A stretch of 64,000 nucleotides of DNA from Persicirhabdus sediminis (GCF_016595495.1 NZ_JAENIM010000039.1:354659-418658), one strand, 5' to 3'. Positions 1 through 7,313 are shown, counted from the first letter of the stretch. Made by a program: numbers and translations. The notes: generated by a model not told the origin, from the sequence alone.

Positions 1-31
1 TAAGTGTTTCTATCTTCTGTTGGCTAGTGTA

Positions 32-50
32 TTTCCAGCTGGCTGGGAAA
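32..50. repeat. Dispersed TTTCC-AGCTGGCT-type motif
   Basis: An interrupted palindrome (TTTCC, then AGCTGGCT, then GGGAAA) lies upstream of the cytochrome gene. Close relatives of the core AGCTGGCTGG/AGCTGGCTAG occur in other intergenic spaces of this window, near 8835, 38650, 44818 and 39720. I cannot assign a function. Confidence 0.35.
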
Positions 51-100
51 AATGGCTTCACACAGATGGATGATAGATTTCTCTGGCTGGTGATTTCGCT

Positions 101-115
101 GTGCATATTATGCAC
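101..115. promoter_or_regulatory. Perfect inverted repeat GTGCATA-T-TATGCAC
   Basis: A 7-1-7 perfect palindrome about 135 bp upstream of the cytochrome start. A further partial site, TTTGCATAAT, lies at 121-130. The symmetry and position suggest an operator for a dimeric repressor or activator. The regulator is unknown and no confident -35/-10 pair was identified. Confidence 0.4.
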
Positions 116-250
116 GCAAGTTTGCATAATTTGTTTGTGTCTTGCTTGACTTGTTCAGACGCTCATTTTTGTATGAAGTCACACCTTGGTGAGAGCGTCA
201 CCTCAAAGCTCTTATCAACCAAGCGACTTTCACACTTTTCAAAAACAAAC

Positions 251-826
251 ATGAAAACACCACTAGTTCCCACCCTGCGCCGATTGGCGATGCCTGTAAT
301 GCTCACTTGTACTGCTGCGGCTGTGATCAGCTGCTCCGACGAAGGTAAGCTAGGTGATAACGACCTCAAGGTTCGTGATGATTTGACTCAAGAAATGGCT
401 AGCTACGCACAAGGTGGTGCGAGCGAGGACGCTGAAGTGATCCCAGCTGAAATCATGGCTGCTGGTGAAGCAGCTTACGCAATCTGCTCAGCTTGCCACG
501 GACCTGACGGTGCTGGACTCGACCTTGGTGGTGGCATGATGATGGCTCCAGCGCTGGCTGGATCTCCAGTAGTGAATGGCGACCCATCTCTATCTGCGCT
601 GGTGATCCTGCACGGTATCGAAAAAGAAGGCACTGATTTTGTTGGCATGATGGCGCCACTGGCAATGGAAGACGACCAGCTGGCTGCAGTGCTTACATAC
701 ACTCGCAACAGCTTTGGCAACTCAGCTGGCCTAGTGACTCCTGAGCAAGCCGCTGAATTCCGCGCTCAGTGGGCTGACAGAACCGCTCCAGTAAAACGTG
801 CTGAGCTCACCGAACTCACTAAGTAA
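251..826 (+). CDS. Lipoprotein c-type cytochrome, mono-heme
   Basis: Probable electron carrier exported to the periplasm. From the ATG at 251 the product is 191 aa. It starts with two positive charges and a hydrophobic stretch ending in V-I-S-C, a plausible lipobox with lipid-bearing Cys28. The single heme-binding motif C-S-A-C-H is at residues 79-83. A later G-M-M-A-P-L segment can supply the axial Met and is followed by the amphipathic helix usual in class I cytochromes c. An in-frame GTG at 101 would add 50 residues ahead of the signal peptide, so 251 is preferred. No Shine-Dalgarno is visible. The oxidase or dehydrogenase partner is not in the window. The gene stands alone, with a terminator that runs into the next gene's start. 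Function beyond cytochrome c is inference. Confidence 0.88.
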   Translation: MKTPLVPTLRRLAMPVMLTCTAAAVISCSDEGKLGDNDLKVRDDLTQEMASYAQGGASEDAEVIPAEIMAAGEAAYAICSACHGPDGAGLDLGGGMMMAPALAGSPVVNGDPSLSALVILHGIEKEGTDFVGMMAPLAMEDDQLAAVLTYTRNSFGNSAGLVTPEQAAEFRAQWADRTAPVKRAELTELTK

Positions 827-864
827 TTTTAGACCATCAGCTGGCAATGACTTGCCACTGTGAG

Positions 865-897
865 GCTCATGCGGTAGCTCTACCGCATGAGCTTTTT
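865..897 (+). terminator. Intrinsic terminator overlapping the pdxJ start codon
   Basis: Two perfectly complementary 13-base arms (865-877 and 880-892) are followed by TTTTTA, which is a textbook rho-independent terminator for the cytochrome gene. The right arm contains the pdxJ ATG (887-889), and the T-run is pdxJ codons 3-5. The realistic loop is four bases because a two-base loop cannot close. Confidence 0.75.
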
Positions 898-1633
898 ATT
901 AGGCGTAAATATTGACCACATCGCGACACTTCGTCAGGCGCGATACGCTTTACTACCAGATTCACCCAATGCTGAGCCGAGTCCGCTCGAGGGTGCCATT
1001 GATTCCATAGCTGGCGGTGCCGACTCTATCACCGTACACGTGCGTGGCGACCGCCGCCACATGCAAGAGCAAGATGTATTTGCCATCAGCGAGCAGCTGG
1101 ACATCCCGCTCAACCTAGAAATGGGCAATACCGCAGAGATGCTAGACATCGCGCTGCGCCTCAAACCTGAGTTTGTCTGCCTGGTGCCAGAAACTCGTGA
1201 AGAAGTGACCACAGAAGGCGGGCTGGACGTCGACGGCCTATTTGATTCCCTGCAGCCAACGGTAGCCCAGCTGAGAGCTGCTGGCATCAAGGTGAGCATG
1301 TTTATTGACCCAGACATCGCCCAGGTGGAAGCATCCGCTCGCATCGAGGCAGAAATGGTAGAGCTGCACACGGGATGTTTTGCCAATGCCTTTGGTGAGC
1401 AGCGCGCCGAGGAAGTCGCGCGCCTCAAGCTAGCTGCTGAGCGTGGCCACGAGCTCGGGCTGCAAGTAAATGCCGGCCACGGCATCAACTACGAAAACAT
1501 TGCCGACCTCGCTGAGGTGCCACACCTCAAGGAATTCAACATCGGCCATACCATCGTCTCGCGCTCGGTGCGTGTGGGCATGACGCAGGCCGTCGCTGAA
1601 ATGCGCACGGCAATCGGCAAATATTTTGCATAA
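887..1633 (+). CDS. pdxJ: Pyridoxine 5'-phosphate synthase PdxJ
   Basis: Last step of the DXP-dependent vitamin B6 route: condenses 1-deoxy-D-xylulose 5-phosphate with 3-amino-2-oxopropyl phosphate to give pyridoxine 5'-phosphate, in the cytoplasm. The 248-aa length is normal. Conserved family blocks are visible: G-V-N-I-D-H-I-A-T-L-R-Q-A-R near the N-terminus, E-M-G-N in the middle, G-H-G-I-N-Y near residue 200, and I-G-H-T-I-V-S-R near the end. The ATG at 887 matches the family's usual N-terminus. That start lies inside a terminator-like hairpin, so its Shine-Dalgarno region is base-paired and no SD motif is visible. acpS follows after 16 bp, the same pairing seen in Escherichia coli, which suggests co-transcription. 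Confidence 0.96.
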   Translation: MSFLLGVNIDHIATLRQARYALLPDSPNAEPSPLEGAIDSIAGGADSITVHVRGDRRHMQEQDVFAISEQLDIPLNLEMGNTAEMLDIALRLKPEFVCLVPETREEVTTEGGLDVDGLFDSLQPTVAQLRAAGIKVSMFIDPDIAQVEASARIEAEMVELHTGCFANAFGEQRAEEVARLKLAAERGHELGLQVNAGHGINYENIADLAEVPHLKEFNIGHTIVSRSVRVGMTQAVAEMRTAIGKYFA

Positions 1634-1649
1634 TCAACCAGCTGGCAAA

Positions 1650-2042
1650 ATGAATTTATATGGCATCGGCATCGACGTAGTAGAGGTGGCTCGCATCGAA
1701 TCCTCACTGCAAGAATTCGGATCTCGCTTCCGTGAGAAGGTTTTTACCGCGGCTGAACGAGAATATTGCGAAAAACAGAAGCGTCCTGCGATTCATTTTG
1801 CCGCCAGATTTGCAGCCAAGGAGGCAATCGCCAAAGCATTTGGCACTGGCATCGGAAAAAATCTTGGCCTGCTCGATATTGAGATTTTGCGCAAGCCATC
1901 AGGCGAGCCAACCGTAGTTCTCAGCGGCGCTGGTCAGCAATTTGCTGAAAATCAGAACATTACCGAAATCAAAATTAGCCTGACTCACGCGGATCATTAC
2001 GCGGCGGCTAATGCAGTTGTTTTGGCCGCAGAAAAAAATTAA
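1650..2042 (+). CDS. acpS: Holo-[acyl-carrier-protein] synthase AcpS
   Basis: Transfers 4'-phosphopantetheine from CoA to the serine of acyl carrier protein, activating fatty-acid synthesis. From the ATG at 1650 the product is 130 aa. It begins M-N-L-Y-G-I-G-I-D-V-V-E-V, matching the family's N-terminal metal-binding Asp (D9). The second signature, F-A-A-R-F-A-A-K-E-A, is near residues 51-60. An upstream in-frame ATG at 1626 lies inside pdxJ and would add eight unconserved residues, so it is not preferred. The gene sits 16 bp after pdxJ and is likely in the same transcript. Confidence 0.95.
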   Translation: MNLYGIGIDVVEVARIESSLQEFGSRFREKVFTAAEREYCEKQKRPAIHFAARFAAKEAIAKAFGTGIGKNLGLLDIEILRKPSGEPTVVLSGAGQQFAENQNITEIKISLTHADHYAAANAVVLAAEKN

Positions 2043-2130
2043 GATTTCTTGTAGTTTCTTCTTGCCCGCAGAGAAAATTCAGGTATTTATTCGCCGCGCA
2101 GCCGCAAGGCAGCAGACAAAGTTTTCAAAT

Positions 2131-2205
2131 TCCGGCATAGCTCAGCGGTAGAGCGGGTGACTGTTAATCACTAGGTCCTTGGTTCGAATCCAAGTGCCGG
2201 AGCCA
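2131..2205 (+). tRNA. tRNA-Asn(GUU), copy 1
   Basis: Cloverleaf readable by eye: acceptor TCCGGCA/TGCCGGA, anticodon loop CTGTTAA with anticodon GTT, T-arm GGTTCGAATCC, discriminator G2202, and encoded CCA at 2203-2205. Identical to the second copy 28 bp downstream. Confidence 0.97.
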
Positions 2206-2233
2206 TTTGAAAATCGAGTTAAACATGAGTAAT

Positions 2234-2308
2234 TCCGGCATAGCTCAGCGGTAGAGCGGGTGACTGTTAATCACTAGGTCCTTGGTTCGAATCCAAGTGC
2301 CGGAGCCA
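2234..2308 (+). tRNA. tRNA-Asn(GUU), copy 2
   Basis: Base-for-base copy of the preceding tRNA-Asn, with encoded CCA at 2306-2308. The two are separated by 28 bp and share one downstream terminator, so they are probably a single transcript. Confidence 0.97.
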
Positions 2309-2321
2309 CTCGAAAATGAAA

Positions 2322-2346
2322 GGTACCCAATCGGGTGCCTTTTTTT
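2322..2346 (+). terminator. Terminator of the tRNA-Asn pair
   Basis: A 7-bp stem (GGTACCC with GGGTGCC, one G-U pair), loop AATC, then seven T residues. Confidence 0.85.
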
Positions 2347-2376
2347 GTGCCCGGGTGTTTCAGGCATTTCCTGCTT

Positions 2377-2765
2377 GCAGGTGGCAGGTGGCAGGTGGCA
2401 GGTGGCAGGTGGCAGCTAGCAGGTGGCAGGTGGCAGGTGGCAGGTGGCAGGTGGCAGGTGGCAGGTGGCTGGTGGCTGGTGGCTGGTGGCAGCTGGCAGG
2501 TGGCTGGTGGCTGGTGGCTGGTGGCTGGTGGCTGGTGGCTGGGCATGGGCATGGGCATGGGTGATGGGTGATGGGTGATGGGTGATGGTGTTTGTTGTAT
2601 TGGCGAACTGGTGAACTGGTGAACTGGTGAACTGGTGAACTGGCTGAACTGGCTGAGCTGGCTGAGCTGGCGAACTGGCGAACTGGCGAACTGGCTGAAC
2701 TGGCTGAACTGGCTGAACTGGCGAACTGGGTAGCTGGGTAGCTGGGTAGCTGGGTAGCTGGGTAG
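2377..2765. repeat. Mosaic microsatellite with shifting period
   Basis: About 390 bp of back-to-back short tandem repeats whose unit changes stepwise. Heptamers GGCAGGT then GGCTGGT run to about 2540; hexamers GGGCAT fill about 2541-2558; heptamers GGGTGAT about 2559-2586. After a short interruption come octamers GGTGAACT (about 2602-2640), nonamers GGCTGAACT and GGCTGAGCT, octamers GGCGAACT, nonamers again, and octamers GGGTAGCT (about 2728-2765). Most units share a CTGG or GGT core. Open frames cross the heptamer part on both strands because seven is not a multiple of three, but none looks like a real gene. Confidence 0.9.
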
Positions 2766-2820
2766 TAAATTTCCCGTGACTAGGTGAGGATGAGCGAGAC
2801 TGGGGTGAATCCGCAGCTAG

Positions 2821-4620
2821 AGCTAGAAAATGCCGAAGGCATACAATAGCCTAGCCTAGGGTAAGGCAGCGCCGAAGGCGCAACGCAACCCTAGGTGAGC
2901 GCCCCCCCCCAAAAACCACAGAAGGGCTGAAAGCCCCAAAGAACAAAGCCCATGGCTTCAGCCATGGGATAGTGGTCATTGACGACCGCGCCCTGAAAGG
3001 GGGCTAGAAATCGCCGGTGTCCAGCCCGCTAAAGTAAGCGGGATAGATATGGCGATGTCTAGCCGGCTTCAGCTAGAAAATGCCGAAGGCATACAACAGC
3101 CTAGCCTAGGGTAAGACAGCGCCGAAGGTGCAACGTAACCCTAGGTGAGCGCCCCCAAACTCCAGAAGGGCTGAAAGCCCGACACAGTTTGATAGGCTAC
3201 GTGTAGCCAGTTCGCTAGATATTTGATTGAATGCGATGCTCCAGCCAGAAAATGCCGAAGGCATACAGCAGCCTAGCCTAGGGTAAGAAAGCATCAAAAG
3301 TGCAACGCAACCCTAGGTTGCATGCCCAAAACCACAGCAGGGCTGAAAGCCCCAAAGAACAAAGCCCATGGCTTCAGCCATGGGATAGTGGTCATTGACG
3401 ACCGCGCCCTGAAAGGGAGCTAGAAATCGCCGATCTCCAGCCCGCTATGGAGAGCGAGTTAGATATGGCGATGTAGGGCCCGCTAGAGAAAGCGGAGAAG
3501 GGATCTCCGCAGTCCGAAAGCCTGCGGCTGAACTGCCGAGCTGGCTGGAGATATTCAGCGGTAGGTGTGTCTGTGCCCGCAGTTCCAGCTAGAATACGAG
3601 GAAGCCATATTGCCTAGCGATCCGGCCTCAGCTGGAATATGGGAGAGTCATATTAGCTAGCGATCAAGCTTCAGCCAGAAAATGCCGAAGGCATGGAACA
3701 GCCTAGCCTAGGGTAAGACAGCGCCGCAGGAGCAACGCAACCCTAGGTGAGCGCCCCCAAAACCACAGAAGGGCTGAAAGCCCGACACAGTTTGATAGGC
3801 TACGTGTAGCCAGTTCGCTAGATATTTGATTGAATGCGATGCACCGGCTAGAAAATGCCGAAGGCATACAACAGCCTAGCCTAGGGTAAGACAGCACCGA
3901 AGGCGCAACGCAACCCTAGGTGAAGCATGCTCAAAACCACAGAAGGGCTGAAAGCCCGACACAGTTTGATAGGCTACGTGTAGCCAGTTCGCTAGATATT
4001 TTGATTGAATGCGATGCACTGGCTAGAAAATGCCGAAGGCATACAACAGCCTAGCCTAGGGTAAGACAGCGCCGAAGGTGCAACGCGACCCTAGGTTGCA
4101 TGCCCAGAATCACAGAAGGGCTGAAAGCCCCAAAGAACAAAGCCCATGGCTTCAGCCATGGGGTGGGTGGGATGGATGACCGCGCCCTGAAAGGGAGCTA
4201 GAAATTGCCGCTGTCCAGCCCGCTATGGAGAGCGAGTTAGATATGGCGATGTAGGGCCCGCTAGAGAAAGCGGAGAAGGATCTCCGCAGTCCGAAAGCCT
4301 GCGGCTGAACTGCCGAGCTGGCTGTTGATATTCAGCTGGAGGTGTGTCTATGTCCGCAGTTCCAACTGGAATATGAGGAATCCATATTGGCTAGCGATCA
4401 AGCTTCAGCTGGAATATGGGAGAGTCATATTAGCTAGCTAGCCAGCTAGAGCTGGAAAATGCCGAAGGCATGCAACAGCCTAGCCTAGGGTAAGGCAGCG
4501 CCGCAGGTGCAACGCAACCCTAGGTGAGCGCCCCCAAAACCACAGAAGGGCTGAAAGCCCGACACAGACCGCGGCGCTCAAAAGAGTCATCGAGTCATGT
4601 TAGCTAGCTAGACCTTCACA
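2821..4620. repeat. Array of seven hairpin-rich repeat modules
   Basis: Seven copies of one module start at about 2821, 3071, 3243, 3673, 3846, 4021 and 4450. Each opens with GAAAATGCCGAAGGCAT. It continues with CCTAGGGT and ACCCTAGG as perfectly complementary arms about 35 bases apart, and then GGGCTGAAAGCCC. Several hairpins have GAA triloops (ATGCC-GAA-GGCAT, GGGCT-GAA-AGCCC, CGCC-GAA-GGCG). Two kinds of tail follow. The short tail gives 172-175 bp spacing (copies 2, 4, 5). The long tail contains CCCATGGCT-TC-AGCCATGGG and gives 429-430 bp (copies 3 and 6) or a shortened 250 bp (copy 1). Copy 7 is truncated. The architecture resembles REP/BIME clusters. No transposase is present nearby. 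Small open frames inside are repeat by-products. Confidence 0.9.
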
Positions 4621-4639
4621 ATGCCGCTTGCGGTGTGTT

Positions 4640-4875
4640 GATCGCGTCCAGTTGCCATATTTTCTATCATTTGCTAGGTGGGTAGATCTTACCCATTGTA
4701 TTAGAGTCTTGTTTGTTATGAGTTCAATGGCTTCACTAAAGGTTATGGTTCCTTAAGGTTGGCGGATAATGAAACGCTGGAGCAGCTGAGGTGAAAAAAA
4801 TGCCATTTCTTTGCTTTTGTAGCTTGCAATTATTCACGTTTCCATGCAATTTGCGCGTGCCTTACAAGGTCACAC
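4640..4875. other. Intergenic sequence before tRNA-Ser
   Basis: No convincing gene, repeat or terminator seen. It presumably carries the tRNA-Ser promoter, but no clear -35/-10 pair was identified. Confidence 0.4.
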
Positions 4876-4963
4876 GGAGGGGTGGCAGAGTGGTTGAATG
4901 CACCGGTCTTGAAAACCGGCATACCGCAAGGTATCGAGGGTTCGAATCCCTCCCCCTCTGCCA
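4876..4963 (+). tRNA. tRNA-Ser(UGA)
   Basis: Acceptor GGAGGGG pairs with CCCCTCT (a terminal G-U pair). Anticodon stem CCGGT/ACCGG encloses loop CTTGAAA, anticodon TGA. There is a long variable arm (ATACCGCAAGGTAT), T-arm GAGGG-TTCGAAT-CCCTC, discriminator G4960 and encoded CCA at 4961-4963. The variable arm fits a class II serine tRNA. Confidence 0.96.
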
Positions 4964-4979
4964 TTGATCTAAAGCAAAT

Positions 4980-5004
4980 AGCCGCAAGCAATTGCGGCTT
5001 TTTT
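4980..5004 (+). terminator. Terminator after tRNA-Ser
   Basis: Perfect 8-bp stem AGCCGCAA/TTGCGGCT with a GCAA loop; the T-run begins at the end of the stem (4999-5004). Confidence 0.9.
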
Positions 5005-5257
5005 GCGTTTATGATTACAGCCAATTGTACACTATAGTGGCACTGGGAAATGCTCATTCTTTAGCTGGAGCATTGAATGTCCAGAATAAGGGGATGATAG
5101 GGCAGCGGGAATGCTGATATCATAGCCAGCTCAGCTTGCAGTTCTCTTAACTAACAAATCACCTCTGCCCGAGGGATTGTCTTTGGAAGGGGAGGTGAGG
5201 GTGAGTTTTTGTACAAATTCCAGACTTACCTAATTAAAGTTAAAGTGAATACGTAAT

Positions 5258-5830
5258 ATGATTGTGATGAGCATGCGAAACTTTTTGGTAATTGAGCTTA
5301 TATTTATGTTGGGTTTATGCGGGTGTAAGGAAGCTAGTAAGGTGAGCGAAAGCATCGTCGTAGATGGAGGTACATATACCTTTGAATTAGTTGTTGAAAA
5401 TGAGTTAAATTCAGCAAAAGAGTTTGATCTTAAGTATGATGGTGGCTTCAAAAATATGTTAGTTAGCCGCTTGTTTATTCAAGAAGAAAGGGTTGTTACT
5501 CTTTCACCAACACCTACGCAAAGTGATGCTGTTCGGTTTACGGGTAGTCATCTAGGAATTGGTACTGGCTGGGAGACTGTCAAGGAGCTCTTTTTTGACG
5601 GGGATAAGTTATATTTAGGTACCCCTTACGATAGTTCTACCCGCATTGACGAGATGGCTGTGATTGATCTTGAAGCTTATCAAGACGTCTATGGGAGTGG
5701 TCAGAAACCAATGACCTACTTGACGGTAGCTCAAGGATTTTCGTACCCTAAGTTTCTAGAGATTTTTGAAATTGTAGCTAATTGTAGCAGTGTTGTTGGG
5801 CTCGGCTATTATTCTCATGTGAACCCATAA
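5258..5830 (+). CDS. Hypothetical lipoprotein
   Basis: No recognised family. The product is 190 aa from 5258 (ATG), with alternative in-frame ATGs at 5267 and 5273; the third gives the tidiest signal peptide. The N-terminus is a hydrophobic stretch ending L-G-L-C-G-C, a good lipobox with lipidated Cys23 (counted from 5258). The mature part is acidic and beta-rich, without obvious repeats or catalytic motifs. The gene is more AT-rich than the housekeeping genes around it and lies between a tRNA/repeat zone and another repeat zone, so recent acquisition is possible. It stands alone. Membrane anchoring is supported by the sequence; any role is unknown. Confidence 0.72.
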   Translation: MIVMSMRNFLVIELIFMLGLCGCKEASKVSESIVVDGGTYTFELVVENELNSAKEFDLKYDGGFKNMLVSRLFIQEERVVTLSPTPTQSDAVRFTGSHLGIGTGWETVKELFFDGDKLYLGTPYDSSTRIDEMAVIDLEAYQDVYGSGQKPMTYLTVAQGFSYPKFLEIFEIVANCSSVVGLGYYSHVNP

Positions 5831-6047
5831 TTGCGATGAATGACCATTTATTGGGGCCAGCCTGAGTAGGCGACAGCTTGGTGTGTTTTTGCCAAGCTGT
5901 TTTGCATGAATCAATTTGCTCCTGTAGGGAAGGGGGGCCGCCTAGGCGTGGTGAGAGTGGTTCTGAGATGGTTGAGGCTGCTAGAGTGCCGCGTTTGTGG
6001 GGCAAGGTGGTAGTGGCTCCTATCATCACCGAGTGGTTCTTTGTAGC

Positions 6048-6159
6048 GCGATGGGCTTTCCATTCTGCCTTCGGCAGATCTATCAGCTGGCTGGTGTCCG
6101 TGGGTTGCGCTCGCTGGGCTCGCTGACCCACGGCTAAAGTCTGGAAACCCTCCGGGTTA
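6048..6159. repeat. 112-bp structured repeat, copy A
   Basis: Near-identical (two mismatches) to 7167-7278. It contains the hairpins CTGCC-TTC-GGCAG, GTGGGT...ACCCAC enclosing a GCTCGCTGGGCTCGCTG segment, and AACCC-TCC-GGGTT. Open frames across it translate to the low-complexity Q-R-A-Q-R-A-Q-P type and are not genes. Confidence 0.85.
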
Positions 6160-6225
6160 TGTGGGGTAACTCTGATGTGAATAGGCAGGGCTGTGCATGA
6201 TGAGGCTAGCGAGTTGGTGCTGTAG

Positions 6226-6399
6226 GTGGTAGCTCTGCTAGACGATGATGGACGCGAAGGGTTCAATGCGGTAGGCGCAACCGAGGCCTTGAAAGCGGTA
6301 AAAACCTACCATCGCAGGTTCAACTGGCGTAAAGGTGGCGGAGGCCGCAAGGGTCCGTACAAAGGTACACCTTTTGCTCTGCATTTGCGCGGGGAGTAG
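6226..6399 (+). pseudogene. Orphan 57-aa coding-like segment, possible gene remnant
   Basis: An open frame with a possible GTG start at 6226 and stop at 6397-6399, immediately after an in-frame TAG at 6223. The translation is rich in Arg, Lys and Gly near its end (R-R-F-N-W-R-K-G-G-G-G-R-K-G-P) and looks like the C-terminal tail of a longer nucleic-acid-binding protein. I do not recognise the family. A 10-bp inverted repeat follows at 6419-6428 and 6483-6492. Being flanked by repeats, it could be the relic of a mobile element or a small basic protein. Low certainty. Confidence 0.3.
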
Positions 6400-6418
6400 T
6401 TAGAGAGCTTAAAAGGGC

Positions 6419-6492
6419 GTTTGGATAGAATGGTTGACATTCAGCGGTAGTTTGGGAGCGTTTAGGTATGATAAGTTGCAATCTATCCAAAC
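6419..6492. repeat. 10-bp perfect inverted repeat spanning 74 bp
   Basis: GTTTGGATAG (6419-6428) and CTATCCAAAC (6483-6492) are perfect complements. They lie just after the orphan coding-like segment and could mark an element end or a structured RNA. No U-run follows. Confidence 0.45.
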
Positions 6493-6545
6493 AATCCAGT
6501 CGCCAAGAATTGGGAGAACTATATCGGAGCCTCGGCTAAATATCC

Positions 6546-6570
6546 AAGCCGAAATGCTAAATTTCGGCTT
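6546..6570 (+). promoter_or_regulatory. Hairpin before small membrane gene
   Basis: Perfect 10-bp stem AAGCCGAAAT/ATTTCGGCTT with a GCTAA loop. An upstream CGGCT just before it could pair alternatively with the left arm, giving two mutually exclusive structures. No T-run follows, so termination is doubtful. It ends 40 bp before the ATG at 6610. Confidence 0.4.
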
Positions 6571-6609
6571 CTCGTGTGTAATCTAATACTGTTCGGTAAA
6601 AAAGTAATC

Positions 6610-6846
6610 ATGATAAGAAATATCACAACCGGGATAACGCTATTTTCCCTTGGTCTATTATTACGAATTAAGGCATATCCGTTAGCTTGGCCCACTAACT
6701 ATAGATATTCGGGGCCACGTGAATACACTGATTGGGCGATATGGGAAGCAGCCTACATAGATGTATCAATGTGCTTTATGCTGCTAGGTGGGCTACTATT
6801 TATTTTAACACTAGTTGCTGATCAGTTTAAGAGGTTTGATGGTTAA
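6610..6846 (+). CDS. Small hypothetical membrane protein
   Basis: 78 aa from the ATG at 6610; an in-frame upstream ATG at 6574 would add 12 residues. Two hydrophobic segments are visible, one near residues 6-18 and a stronger one near 50-70, separated by an aromatic-rich stretch, with a basic C-terminus. No family is recognised. The base composition is AT-rich compared with the rest of the window. It lies between two repeat-bearing intergenic zones and downstream of a hairpin, so it may be accessory DNA. It could still be a chance open frame, but its length and its membrane-like hydrophobicity make a real gene slightly more likely. Confidence 0.45.
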   Translation: MIRNITTGITLFSLGLLLRIKAYPLAWPTNYRYSGPREYTDWAIWEAAYIDVSMCFMLLGGLLFILTLVADQFKRFDG

Positions 6847-7313
6847 ACTAAAAACTAGCCGAACAAGTCGTTGACCCCGACGACTAGTAGCTACCGAGCT
6901 TCGTTTTTCTACTGGTTTACAGAATTGAAACCTTAATCATTTCACTAACGGTTACATCGCCGCCGGTGAATTGTACGTTACAAAAATTTGCGACCAGCCC
7001 GCTAACTGGCGAATGCATTCGATCCATGGTTTTGATAGAGCATGGATTTGATCACTGCAATGGGGGGATCGGCGCCCAAGAGAGCCAAGTCGAGTATCGT
7101 ATATATCCCTGAGGGGGAGCACCAGATCACGCCAATGCTAGATGGCGTGGCAGAGACTATCACGGTGCGATGGGCTTTCCATTCTGCCTTCGGCAGATCT
7201 ATCAGCTGGCTGGCGTCCGTGGGTTGCGCTCGCTGGGCTCGCTGACCCACGGCTAAAGTCTGAAAACCCTCCGGGTTACGAGGGGGAGGTCAGGTTGGAG
7301 ATTTGTTGACCTG
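6847..7313. other. Gene-free stretch with repeat copy B
   Basis: No gene is supported. It holds the second 112-bp repeat (7167-7278) and otherwise unassigned sequence. The open frames that cross the repeat on both strands are by-products of its GC-rich palindromes. Confidence 0.55.
7167..7278. repeat. 112-bp structured repeat, copy B
   Basis: Differs from copy A (6048-6159) at two positions. Same orientation, same three hairpins. The flanks are unrelated, so the repeat moved or was duplicated as a discrete unit. Confidence 0.85.

Noticed and set aside
934-1488. 184-codon minus-strand frame
   Set aside because: Shadow of pdxJ, whose family motifs are clear on the plus strand.
2274-2558. Minus-strand open frame ending A-P-A-L-G-F-E-P-R-T
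   Set aside because: It runs antisense through a tRNA-Asn gene and the heptamer microsatellite. The terminal peptide is a well-known artefact of tRNA T-arm translation.
3106-3897. Two minus-strand frames with L-A-T-R-S-L-S-N-C-V-G-L
   Set aside because: Both are translations of the same repeat module in copies 2-3 and 4-5. Identity reflects DNA repetition, not protein conservation.
2821-4620. CRISPR array
   Set aside because: Repeats are long (over 150 bp), internally palindromic, unevenly spaced in two classes, and not separated by unique short spacers. No cas genes in the window.
4830-5057. Minus-strand open frame with G-E-G-F-E-P-S-I
   Set aside because: Antisense of tRNA-Ser; a classical false prediction.
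5778-6266. Open frames with Q-R-A-Q-R-A-Q-P-T-D on the minus strand, here and at 7002-7250
   Set aside because: Products of the 112-bp palindrome-rich repeat, seen at both copies. No start signal or plausible protein composition.
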